From: Bryobacterales bacterium
GTDB taxonomy: Bacteria; Acidobacteriota; Terriglobia; Bryobacterales; Bryobacteraceae
Length of the DNA: 46,493 nt
Direction: 5' to 3'
Assembly: GCA_020847975.1 (NCBI GenBank)
Contig: JADLBD010000067.1
Span: 1-46,493, forward strand
Shown: piece by piece, positions 18,455 through 25,666 of the stretch
Position numbering within the stretch: position 1 is the first letter of the stretch
Layout: each line of letters starts with the position of its first letter
Made by a program: the position numbers and the translations under genes
Notes under the pieces: model-generated
What the model was told of the DNA's origin: nothing
The model's input: only the letters and a program-made list of their open reading frames with translations
Database searches by the model: none

Positions 18455-19522
18455 TTAAACCTTCACAGCCCGTTTCCGCACCGCCGCCTCTTCGGCCGCA
18501 ATGGTGATCAGATTTGCGCGGTAGATATCCTCGAAGGGAAGGGCGGTGGGCTTGCCGTTGTAGGCGTACTCGAGAAAATCGAGGAATACGGATTCCGATG
18601 GGGGGAGGTCGCGGATCACCTCCGCTTTCCGCCCCTCGACAATGAGCGTCACGCCGGTAGCGGCCATGTATTCCGCCACGCCCCTGGTTCCCGCGAGCCG
18701 TAGCCGGTCATCGCCATGTGTGGAGGCGGTTTCAGGGCGGCAGTAGTCCATATGCAGTGTGGCTACGCCTCCGTTATCGAGCCGGAAGATGGTGCCGGTG
18801 GTGTTCTCCATCTCGCCGATGCCCTGCGGGGCGGAAATGTGGGCTTTGTAGGAAAACGCCTCGACCATCTCCCGCCTGCTGGTGAACCGTATCAGGTCAA
18901 TCATGTGGATGCCGATCCAGGGAATGGTTCCGCCATAGGTGGAGTAGCGGCGCATCCATTCCGGGCGCACGCCGGCTTTGTAGGATTTCTGGGAGCTGAT
19001 ATTGATGATTTCCCCCAGTTCGGCCGCCGCCTTTTTCAAGCCGAGATAGGAGGAATCGAAGCGCATCGGCAGCAGGGTGCCCAGTTTGGTTCCATTGGCC
19101 AGGAGTTTGCCGCGGATCTTATCGAGGTCGGCGCGCGTGAGCGCCAGCGGCTTTTCGGCGATGATGTTGAGCTTGTGATCGAGACAGGCGAGGATGGCCC
19201 CGGCGCGCGGTCCGTTGGCATTGCAGACCGAGACAAGGTCGAGTTTTTCCTGATCGAGCATGCGGCGCCAGTCGGTGTAGTGCTTCGCCCCGGAAAGGCG
19301 CGGGTTTCGCATCTGCTTGTTCACCACGCCCGCGTCGGGATGGGCAATGGCCACCACCTCGAGATCGGGAACCTGCGGCAGCCGGGAGATCACTTCGCCG
19401 ACATGTCCCTCGAGATCGAGCAAACCCAACCGCACCTTGCGCGGCAAGCGCACCTCAGCCCGCAGTGGAGGTGCGAAGGCGAGCGAGGAAGCCGCCATCA
19501 TCTGACGCCGGGAATACTGCAT
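18455..19522 (-). CDS. Gfo/Idh/MocA family oxidoreductase with Tat-like signal
   Basis: A 355-residue NAD(P)-dependent sugar or cyclitol oxidoreductase-like protein. A leader with SRRQMM (residues 4-9) suggests Tat export with bound cofactor, as known for Zymomonas glucose-fructose oxidoreductase. The family's Glu-Lys-Pro motif is at 123-125. The catalytic-site region reads GGTIPWIGIHMIDL near residue 200. The His is kept, but the Asp usually six positions before the Gly is Trp. The N-terminal glycine-rich loop (LGLLDLEGH) departs from GxGxxG. The enzyme may therefore bind its cofactor unusually or be inactive. It is divergent from the sulfatase gene across a 38-bp spacer holding a dyad, which suggests joint control and a joint role in handling sulfated or modified sugars. 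Confidence 0.88.
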   Translation of the reverse strand: MQYSRRQMMAASSLAFAPPLRAEVRLPRKVRLGLLDLEGHVGEVISRLPQVPDLEVVAIAHPDAGVVNKQMRNPRLSGAKHYTDWRRMLDQEKLDLVSVCNANGPRAGAILACLDHKLNIIAEKPLALTRADLDKIRGKLLANGTKLGTLLPMRFDSSYLGLKKAAAELGEIINISSQKSYKAGVRPEWMRRYSTYGGTIPWIGIHMIDLIRFTSRREMVEAFSYKAHISAPQGIGEMENTTGTIFRLDNGGVATLHMDYCRPETASTHGDDRLRLAGTRGVAEYMAATGVTLIVEGRKAEVIRDLPPSESVFLDFLEYAYNGKPTALPFEDIYRANLITIAAEEAAVRKRAVKV

Positions 19523-19525
19523 GAA

Positions 19526-19554
19526 GCGATTGTGCCACAGGCTGATACAATCGC
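19526..19554. promoter_or_regulatory. Perfect dyad, probable operator between divergent genes
   Basis: GCGATTGT (19526-19533) and ACAATCGC (19547-19554) are a perfect 8-bp inverted repeat around 13 bases. They fill most of the 38-bp spacer between the divergent Gfo/Idh and sulfatase genes. Each arm overlaps a -10-like hexamer facing outward: TACAAT at 19546-19551 on plus and CACAAT at 19534-19529 on minus. One bound regulator could cover both promoters. The regulator gene is not in the window. Confidence 0.6.
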
Positions 19555-19560
19555 GAAGGC

Positions 19561-20982
19561 ATGCAATGGAATCGACGCGAGTTCCTGCTTTCGGCGGCTC
19601 CGGCCCTTCTGGCCGCGCCTTCTGCTCCCAAAACGAACGTCATCGTCATCCTGGCCGATGATCTGGGCGCATCAGACCTGGGCTGCTACGGCAGCAATTA
19701 CTACGAGACGCCGAATCTCGACGCATTTGCCGAGTCCGGCATCCGGTTCACTCAGGCATACGCTTCCTGTCCGGTCTGCTCGCCCTCGCGGGCCGGGATC
19801 ATGACCGGGAAGTATCCGGCGCGTCTCCACTTGACGGACTGGATTCCCGGGCGGCGCCAGCATCCCAGCGCGAAACTCCTGACTCCGGCGTTTGAGCAGC
19901 AACTGCCTCTTGCGGAAACCACGATCGCGGAGGTTCTGAAGGGCGCCGGCTACGTTACCGCGAGCATCGGTAAGTGGCATCTTGGCGGCGATGGCTTTCT
20001 GCCCACGAACCAGGGTTTTGATCTCAACATAGGAGGCAGCGCCAAAGGGTCGCCGCCATCCTACTTTCCGCCGTACCACATCCCCGGCCTCGAGGAGCGA
20101 TTCGCCAACGACTACCTGACCGACAACCTCACCTCCCGCGCCGAGCAGTTTATCGAGAGCAACCGGGAGCGGCCGTTCTTCCTGTATCTGCCCCATTTCG
20201 CGGTGCACCTGCCGATGATGGCCAAGCAGCAGATGACGGAGAAATACCAGAGGAAGGCGGGTTCGATGAGGGCGCAGGGGGAGCCTGTGTATGCCGCGAT
20301 GCTGGAAAGCCTGGATGAGGGTGTGGGCAGGATTCTCCGCAAGCTGGATGACTTGGACATCGCGGGGCGCACCGCGGTTTTTTTCCTTTCCGACAACGGG
20401 GGACTGCGGTTCGAGGGCAAGAGCAAGACTCCGGTCACCGACAACTCGCCATTCCGCGCCGGCAAGGGCCACCTGTATGAAGGCGGCATTCGTATTCCCT
20501 GGATGGCGCGGTGGCCCGGCATCACGAAGAAGGGCACGGCTTGCGAGACGCCGGTCACCAGCATCGACATTCTGCCCACGGTGGCCGGGCTGCTCGGCCT
20601 GCGCACGCCGGAGGTAGATGGAGTCAACATCGCCCCGCTTCTCAAAGGAGGACACAAGCTGTCCCGGGAGGCGCTCTACTGGCACTATCCGCACTACAGC
20701 AACCAGGGCGGCGTTCCGGGCGGAGCGGTGCGGCATGGCGACTACAAGTTGATCCAGTTCTACGAGGATATGCGTGTGGAATTGTTTCACCTCCGGCAGG
20801 ATCCCTCCGAGCGGCGGAATCTGGTGAACAAGGAGCCGAAGATCGCCGCCAGGCTTCAGCGGATGCTCGAGGAGTGGCGCAAGGGCGTGGATGCGGCCAT
20901 GCCGGTGGTGAATCCGGCGTATGACGCCGCGACGGCGGATCAGGGGTTGACGGGGGAGGAGAAGCCGACTCCGCCCGTGTGA
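19561..20982 (+). CDS. Arylsulfatase-type sulfatase with Tat-like leader
   Basis: A 473-residue type I sulfatase. The leader has NRREFLL (residues 4-10), a twin-arginine-like signal, and is followed by the metal-binding start VIVILADDLGASDLG with Asp33-Asp34. The CxPSR signature reads Cys73-Ser-Pro-Ser-Arg77. Cys73 would be converted to formylglycine by a generating enzyme not encoded here. A further metal-binding patch (SDNGG) is visible in the second half. Such enzymes remove sulfate from sugars or aromatics in the periplasm. The gene is divergent from a Gfo/Idh oxidoreductase with the same leader type and shares the dyad spacer. Its -10-like box ends ten bases before the ATG, so the message may be nearly leaderless. 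Confidence 0.93.
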   Translation: MQWNRREFLLSAAPALLAAPSAPKTNVIVILADDLGASDLGCYGSNYYETPNLDAFAESGIRFTQAYASCPVCSPSRAGIMTGKYPARLHLTDWIPGRRQHPSAKLLTPAFEQQLPLAETTIAEVLKGAGYVTASIGKWHLGGDGFLPTNQGFDLNIGGSAKGSPPSYFPPYHIPGLEERFANDYLTDNLTSRAEQFIESNRERPFFLYLPHFAVHLPMMAKQQMTEKYQRKAGSMRAQGEPVYAAMLESLDEGVGRILRKLDDLDIAGRTAVFFLSDNGGLRFEGKSKTPVTDNSPFRAGKGHLYEGGIRIPWMARWPGITKKGTACETPVTSIDILPTVAGLLGLRTPEVDGVNIAPLLKGGHKLSREALYWHYPHYSNQGGVPGGAVRHGDYKLIQFYEDMRVELFHLRQDPSERRNLVNKEPKIAARLQRMLEEWRKGVDAAMPVVNPAYDAATADQGLTGEEKPTPPV

Positions 20983-21040
20983 ACTTGCGCTTCGCAGGAG
21001 CCACGCATGCCATCCGCCGGCAAGAATGGCGCTATTTCGT

Positions 21041-21069
21041 TTGACGGAATGCCTGACACGTCATAAACT
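21041..21069 (+). promoter_or_regulatory. Sigma-70 promoter of higBA
   Basis: TTGACG (21041-21046), a 17-base spacer and TAAACT (21064-21069). The expected transcription start, near 21075-21077, coincides with the TTG start codon of the toxin gene, implying a leaderless or nearly leaderless message. Confidence 0.6.
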
Positions 21070-21074
21070 CAAGA

Positions 21075-21353
21075 TTGATACGGTCGTTTCGATGCCGTGA
21101 CACAGCGGCACTTTATCAAGACCAGGACGTGCGCCGATTTCATGCGATCGAGCGCGTGGCCCGGCGGAGGCTCTACTACCTTCATGCCGCCACGCGATTG
21201 GAGGATTTGCGCATTCCACCCGGCAATCGCCTTGAAGCGCTCAAAGGTGATCGCGCAGGAGAGCATAGCATCCGGATCAACGACCAACGGAGGATCTGTT
21301 TCGTGTGGCGCGACGGCGAGGCACATGACGTTGAAATCGTGGACTATCACTGA
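21075..21353 (+). CDS. higB: HigB/RelE-type toxin (plasmid maintenance killer family)
   Basis: A 92-residue toxin of the HigB branch of the RelE superfamily, whose members cut mRNA on the ribosome. It opens with the family start MIRSFR and shows the LRIPPGNRLEALKGDRAGEHSI core and the RICFVWRDGEAHDVEIVDYH C-terminus typical of full-length members. The start is TTG at 21075; no ribosome-binding site precedes it, and the predicted transcription start is at the codon itself. The antitoxin gene follows eight bases after the stop, in the toxin-first order normal for higBA. It looks intact. Confidence 0.9.
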   Translation: MIRSFRCRDTAALYQDQDVRRFHAIERVARRRLYYLHAATRLEDLRIPPGNRLEALKGDRAGEHSIRINDQRRICFVWRDGEAHDVEIVDYH

Positions 21354-21361
21354 GGAGACTC

Positions 21362-21670
21362 ATGGCGAAGACAACCAAACTTCTCGATTCGATCCATCCT
21401 GGAGAGATTCTGTCGGAAGAGTTCCTGAAGCCGCTCGGCATCAGCATCAATCGCCTGGCCCGTGACTTGGATGTTCCTCCGAACCGGATCCACGGAATTG
21501 TTCATGGAACCCGGGCGGTCACTGCGGATACGGCTCTGCGGCTGGGAATCTATTTCGGGACTGCGCCGGAGGTTTGGATGACTCTGCAGTCTGAATATGA
21601 CCTGCGGGTTGCGCGCAGGACCAGCGGGGAGAAGATCGCGAGGAGGGTGCGAAAGCGGGAAGCGGCCTGA
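21362..21670 (+). CDS. higA: HigA-type antitoxin, XRE family
   Basis: A 102-residue DNA-binding antitoxin. HPGEILSEEFLKPLGIS is the classic HigA opening, and a helix-turn-helix runs over about residues 28-60 (INRLARDLDVPPNRIHGIV). It neutralises HigB and is expected to repress the promoter at 21041-21069. The start ATG has GGAG five bases upstream, placed right after the toxin stop, so the two are translated together. Length and motifs are normal. Confidence 0.92.
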   Translation: MAKTTKLLDSIHPGEILSEEFLKPLGISINRLARDLDVPPNRIHGIVHGTRAVTADTALRLGIYFGTAPEVWMTLQSEYDLRVARRTSGEKIARRVRKREAA

Positions 21671-21734
21671 GCGGGTTCGCGTATTCGCGACGGCGGCTCT
21701 GTGATTCCCGAATTCTGCTATACTCCTGCCCGCC

Positions 21735-22745
21735 ATGGGCTATAGCAGTTACACCGTTCAGAAGGGCGACACGAAAGATTCCATCGCGAAGAAATTCGGC
21801 GTCCCCTGGGTTACCATTTGGTTCGCCACGCCCAATTCCGCTCTCCGTTCCACACCTGGGTTCGTCTCGGTGACCGAGGGCGGGCCAGTTGCGCCGGTGG
21901 GCACGGTCATCTGGATTCCGGACAAGCAGGAACTTGCGCCTCCCAAACCGCCGCCCAAGGGGAGCGCCGTCAAACCGCCGCTGGCGCTTCTGTCGAAGTC
22001 CCGTAATGTGAATGAGTCGCTGCTCATAGACCCGGGATCTTCGCGCTCGCCGGGGGAGTTCGAGTTGCGCATTGTGCCGTACATTTTCATGCGCCCAATG
22101 GAGCCTGAGGGGGCGGAAGGGACGGCGGATATCTCGTGGCGCAAGGACGTCCGGTATACGAAGTGGAACAAGCAGGATTTCGAGGATTTCAAGACAAAAG
22201 CGAAGAAGAAAGCGGAGGATTTCTGGAACAACCGTTTCCGGATGTGGCCGCCGGACGGCTACCGCTACCTCAACTGGCCGGCGGGAGCGGGAGGGAAGCC
22301 GGCGCCGGTCCTCTGCACGATGGTCATCAAGTATGTGGACAACCCAGGCGCCGCCAGTCACGTGGTGCGATGCTATCACCGCGCGCAGGGTGAGCAAACC
22401 GCTTCTCTGGATCACCTCGACTGGACGGATGCCATTCTCGAGGAGCAATCCATGGACCTGCGCGACAAGACGGGCAAGACCATTCCGACGAAGAACGTTA
22501 CGCTGGCCCACGAGGTGGGCCACATTCTGGGACTGGAACATTCCGCCTGTAGCGGCGATGAGCGGAAATGCTACGGGGAGGGAGGCGAACCGTGGCAGAT
22601 TCAAAACGTGATGGGCGCGGGAGACGTGGTCAACAAGACGAACGCCAAGCCGTGGCTCGAACGGATGGAGAGGCATACGGGTGTTCCCGCGGGGGAGTGG
22701 ACCGTGGATACGCTGGACAGTCTGGGAAACCCATTGTATTTGTGA
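21735..22745 (+). CDS. LysM-domain protein fused to a metzincin-type zinc protease
   Basis: 336 residues. A LysM domain begins directly at residue 5 (YTVQKGDTKDSIAKKFGV), ends near 64 (GTVIWIPDKQ) and is followed by a Pro/Lys linker. The second half carries a full metzincin zinc site, HEVGHILGLEH (His259, Glu260, His263, His269), and a Met-turn-like Met293 (NVMGAG). LysM binds peptidoglycan or chitin, and the C-terminal part should be a protease. There is no signal peptide or membrane segment, so export must be by a non-Sec route or by lysis. LysM-first proteins without signals are known as baseplate or spike parts of contractile injection systems, but no other such gene is in view. Its neighbours are two toxin-antitoxin-type genes. 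Confidence 0.85.
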   Translation: MGYSSYTVQKGDTKDSIAKKFGVPWVTIWFATPNSALRSTPGFVSVTEGGPVAPVGTVIWIPDKQELAPPKPPPKGSAVKPPLALLSKSRNVNESLLIDPGSSRSPGEFELRIVPYIFMRPMEPEGAEGTADISWRKDVRYTKWNKQDFEDFKTKAKKKAEDFWNNRFRMWPPDGYRYLNWPAGAGGKPAPVLCTMVIKYVDNPGAASHVVRCYHRAQGEQTASLDHLDWTDAILEEQSMDLRDKTGKTIPTKNVTLAHEVGHILGLEHSACSGDERKCYGEGGEPWQIQNVMGAGDVVNKTNAKPWLERMERHTGVPAGEWTVDTLDSLGNPLYL

Positions 22746-22784
22746 GGGAGCTTCGGTTGGCGTGAACAACGCCGTCCATGCGTT

Positions 22785-23012
22785 CTACTTCAGAGCCTCA
22801 TTGATCTCGATGCCGCGCTTCAGCACCTCGGTCACGAGGTCAGAGAGATCGACACCGCGCTGCGCGGCTTTGCTCGAGAAGTACTCCCACACGCCTCGCT
22901 CGATGGAGACCGGCATCAGCACTTTTGCGCCGGGAGGGATGTGATGAAGCCCGCGGACTCCTTTGCTGAAGTCGATCCCGGCAGGCATGTCGTTGTCATG
23001 GGCGTTCCTCAT
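22785..23012 (-). CDS. Orphan BrnA/CopG-like antitoxin
   Basis: 75 residues. The N-terminus carries the DFSKGVRG string common in BrnA/CopG-like antitoxins. It is followed by a ribbon-helix-helix-like region (residues about 33-70, VLMPVSIERGVWEYFSSKAA ...). No toxin gene is adjacent: nine bases upstream is the stop of the PLP decarboxylase and downstream is the convergent LysM-protease gene. It may be a solitary regulator or the remains of a pair. Confidence 0.65.
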   Translation of the reverse strand: MRNAHDNDMPAGIDFSKGVRGLHHIPPGAKVLMPVSIERGVWEYFSSKAAQRGVDLSDLVTEVLKRGIEINEALK

Positions 23013-23021
23013 AAGCGTTCA

Positions 23022-24365
23022 TTAGGCCGCGGCCGCGCGCAAGATGGCAGCCACACTGCGTTCCACATCTTCATCCCGGGTCGCCCACGAAGAGACGCTG
23101 ATGCGCATTGCCGTGTGCCCCTGCCATACGGTGGGGCCGCACCAGCAGGTTCCGTCGCGCTGTACGCGCTCAATCACCTGGCGCGTGCGCTCGCTGCCGC
23201 CGAAGCTGACCAGCACCTGATTGAGCACGACCTCGTTCCGGATCTCGCAGCCGCCTTCGCGCAGCGCTTCGGCGAACCGGCGCGCCTGACGGCAGTTCCG
23301 TTCGATCAACTCCGCCAGCCCGGCGCGGCCCAGGGACTTGAGGGCCGCCCAGATCTCGACGCCGCGAGCGCGGCGTGAAAGCTCGGGTGTGTATTGCGAC
23401 GGCTCGCGGTGGCCGTCCTGCGGCAGATAGGCCGCGGTCACCGACATCGCGCTGTTGAGAGCGGCTGCGTCCCTGACGAAAGCCAGCCCGCTATCGTAGG
23501 GCACATTCAGCCACTTGTGCGCATCCGTGGCCCAGGAATCGGCTCCGGCGACGCCTTCCACGAGGCGCGCATATTTTGGGCTCGCCGCCGCCCATAGACC
23601 GAATGCGCCATCGGCATGTACCCACGCTCCGGCCTGGTGAGCCCGCGCGCAGATTTCCGGCGCCGGGTCGAACGCGCCCGTGTTCACATTTCCCGCCTGC
23701 ATGCACACGATGGCCGGCCCGCGCAGCGGCGGCATCTCCGAGGCGCGCATGCGGCCCTGGCCATCGACGGGGACTCGCACGACACGAGAACGCCCCATGC
23801 CGAGCATCCCCAGCGCTTTGATGAGCGACGGGTGCGCCTCCTCGCCCACTGCCACGGTCACCGGCGGCGCGCCAAACAACCCGTCGGCTTCGACGTCCCA
23901 TCCCACGCGCGATAGAACCTCGCGGCGGGCCGCTGCCAGCGCCGTGAAGTTCGCCATGGTCGCCCCGGTTACGAAAGCGCCGCCGCACGTTGGGGGAAGT
24001 TTCAGCACATCGAGCAGCCAAGCGAGGGAAACCTCTTCGAGCACGGCTCCGATTGGCGATGCCGCGAACAGGCCTGGGCACTGATCCCAGGCTCCGGCAA
24101 GCCAGTTGGCCGCGAGCGCCGCGGGAAGCGAGCCGCCGATGACGAATCCGAAATAGCGCGGGCCGGCCATGCCCATGGTCGCCGGGGAACCGATGCGGTC
24201 CAAGGTTTGCAGCACGTCCACGGCTTCCACCGGCGATTCGGGCATTGGCTCGTTCAGTTCCGCCAATGCCGCCAGCGCCTCTGGCGAAGGGGCCACGCGT
24301 CGATCATCCAGGTCTCTCAGATAGCGCGCCGCGATCTCCGCCGTCGAGTTCAATAGGGCTCTCAT
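23022..24365 (-). CDS. PLP-dependent group II amino-acid decarboxylase
   Basis: A 447-residue fold-type I pyridoxal-phosphate enzyme of the aromatic-amino-acid/glutamate decarboxylase group. The PLP-binding lysine is Lys284 (DAHKWLNVPYD). HADGAFG (about 250-256) supplies the Asp that pairs with the pyridine nitrogen, and TGATMANF (about 133-140) holds the phosphate. The length is normal. The substrate is not clear; some close relatives act on Asp, Tyr, Trp or Dopa. It starts 24 bases after the binding-protein gene, and the antitoxin-like gene follows nine bases after its stop, so all three may form one transcript. Confidence 0.9.
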   Translation of the reverse strand: MRALLNSTAEIAARYLRDLDDRRVAPSPEALAALAELNEPMPESPVEAVDVLQTLDRIGSPATMGMAGPRYFGFVIGGSLPAALAANWLAGAWDQCPGLFAASPIGAVLEEVSLAWLLDVLKLPPTCGGAFVTGATMANFTALAAARREVLSRVGWDVEADGLFGAPPVTVAVGEEAHPSLIKALGMLGMGRSRVVRVPVDGQGRMRASEMPPLRGPAIVCMQAGNVNTGAFDPAPEICARAHQAGAWVHADGAFGLWAAASPKYARLVEGVAGADSWATDAHKWLNVPYDSGLAFVRDAAALNSAMSVTAAYLPQDGHREPSQYTPELSRRARGVEIWAALKSLGRAGLAELIERNCRQARRFAEALREGGCEIRNEVVLNQVLVSFGGSERTRQVIERVQRDGTCWCGPTVWQGHTAMRISVSSWATRDEDVERSVAAILRAAAA

Positions 24366-24389
24366 CTCTTGATGGTAGCCGTTGCTCCC

Positions 24390-25343
24390 TCAGCGCAAAT
24401 ACTTTTGAATGTCGGGAAACAGCAACTCCTTCACTTCGGGCTTCTCGAGATCTTCCGGCTTGATGAGCGCTGCTCCGGAATCGACGGTGGCCGGCGGCTT
24501 TTCTCCTTTCAGGTACATGCCGATGGCCTTCGTCGACTCGTACCCCATACGAAATGGATTCTGCACGACGATGGAATCGATCCAGCCGGCCTTCATGTCG
24601 GCGAGCAATTGGCCGGAGGCGTCGAAGGCGACCATCTTCACGGCCTTCGCGTTGCGCGACTTGAGCGCCTGGACGGCTCCGGCGGAACTTGATTCATTGT
24701 CGGCGAACAGCCCGGCGAGGTCAGGATGCGCGGTGAGGACGTTTTCGGTGACAGCCATTGCCTTGGCGCGGTCGGCCATGCCGAACTGGAGGCCGAGGAT
24801 ATCGATGCCGGGGAACTTCGTGCGGATCTCATCCTGGAAACCGTGCTCGCGCTCCATGGTGGAGGCGCTGCCCGGCATGAAGCCGATGACAACCACCTTC
24901 CCTTTTCCGCCAAGCACTTCGCCCATACGGCGTGCCGCCATGCGCCCGCCTTCTTCATTGTTGGTGGCTACGAAAGAAATGCGATTGCTGGTGTCGATGC
25001 CGGAATCGAAGATGGACACGGGGACGCCGGTCTTGGCGGCGCGGTCCACCACGCCCACCAGGGCTTTCTTATCTACAGGAGCAAGCACGATGCCCGCCAG
25101 GCGGCGGTTGACCATCGATTCGACGATCTCGATCTGGCGGCTCGAATCGATTTCGAGCGTGGGAGCGTTCCACTCGATTTCGAAATTGTACTCGCGCGCG
25201 GCTTTGATGGCTCCGGCGTGGACGGTCTGCCAGAAGATATGATTCGCTCCTTTGGGAACCACCCCGACCACACGTTTTGTCTCGCGCCGGCAGCCCGCGC
25301 TGAAGAACGAGGTGAGAAGGAGAAGGAAGGCGATCCAACGCAT
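24390..25343 (-). CDS. Orphan sugar-ABC-type periplasmic binding lipoprotein (RbsB-like)
   Basis: 317 residues. A lipoprotein-like leader ends at Cys18 (FFSAGC). It is followed by the two-lobed periplasmic-binding-protein fold of the ribose/galactose group (VVGVVPKGANHIFWQ at the start; ASGQLLADMKAGWIDSIVVQ in lobe two). Such proteins deliver sugars to ABC importers or chemoreceptors, but no ABC ATPase or permease gene is present. It may use a distant transporter or sense sugars. Its ATG is only 17 bases from the ATG of the divergent Rieske gene, leaving no room for two normal promoters and leaders. Confidence 0.88.
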   Translation of the reverse strand: MRWIAFLLLLTSFFSAGCRRETKRVVGVVPKGANHIFWQTVHAGAIKAAREYNFEIEWNAPTLEIDSSRQIEIVESMVNRRLAGIVLAPVDKKALVGVVDRAAKTGVPVSIFDSGIDTSNRISFVATNNEEGGRMAARRMGEVLGGKGKVVVIGFMPGSASTMEREHGFQDEIRTKFPGIDILGLQFGMADRAKAMAVTENVLTAHPDLAGLFADNESSSAGAVQALKSRNAKAVKMVAFDASGQLLADMKAGWIDSIVVQNPFRMGYESTKAIGMYLKGEKPPATVDSGAALIKPEDLEKPEVKELLFPDIQKYLR

Positions 25344-25360
25344 GGTAGGTTAATTGTAGT

Positions 25361-25666
25361 ATGGCATTCCGACCTGTCTGCACCGTGGGACAACTGCCGC
25401 CCGGCGGCCTCACGGAAGTAATCATTGACGGCAAACAACTGGCGCTATGCAACGTGGATGGGGCGTTGTACGCCATGGACGGCGTCTGCCCGCATCGGGG
25501 CGGCTCGCTCGGCCAGGGCGCGTTGCACGGGAACATGGTGGTCTGCCCCTGGCATGCGTGGGAATTTGACTGCACCACGGGGCGGCACGACTATATTCCG
25601 AGCATTCAATTGCAGACGTTTCCCGTGCAGGTGGATGGCGACGATATCCTGGTCGAATTGCCGTAG
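25361..25666 (+). CDS. Rieske [2Fe-2S] ferredoxin, NirD-like
   Basis: A 101-residue single-domain Rieske protein. Cys43-x-His45 and Cys62-x2-His65 (CPHRGG ... CPWHAW) bind the 2Fe-2S cluster. There is no signal peptide, so it is cytosolic. The short, soluble form resembles NirD or the ferredoxin part of dioxygenases rather than cytochrome bc1 Rieske proteins. The mutM start codon follows its stop without a gap. It may supply electrons to an oxygenase or reductase encoded elsewhere; nothing in the window is an obvious partner. Confidence 0.9.
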   Translation: MAFRPVCTVGQLPPGGLTEVIIDGKQLALCNVDGALYAMDGVCPHRGGSLGQGALHGNMVVCPWHAWEFDCTTGRHDYIPSIQLQTFPVQVDGDDILVELP

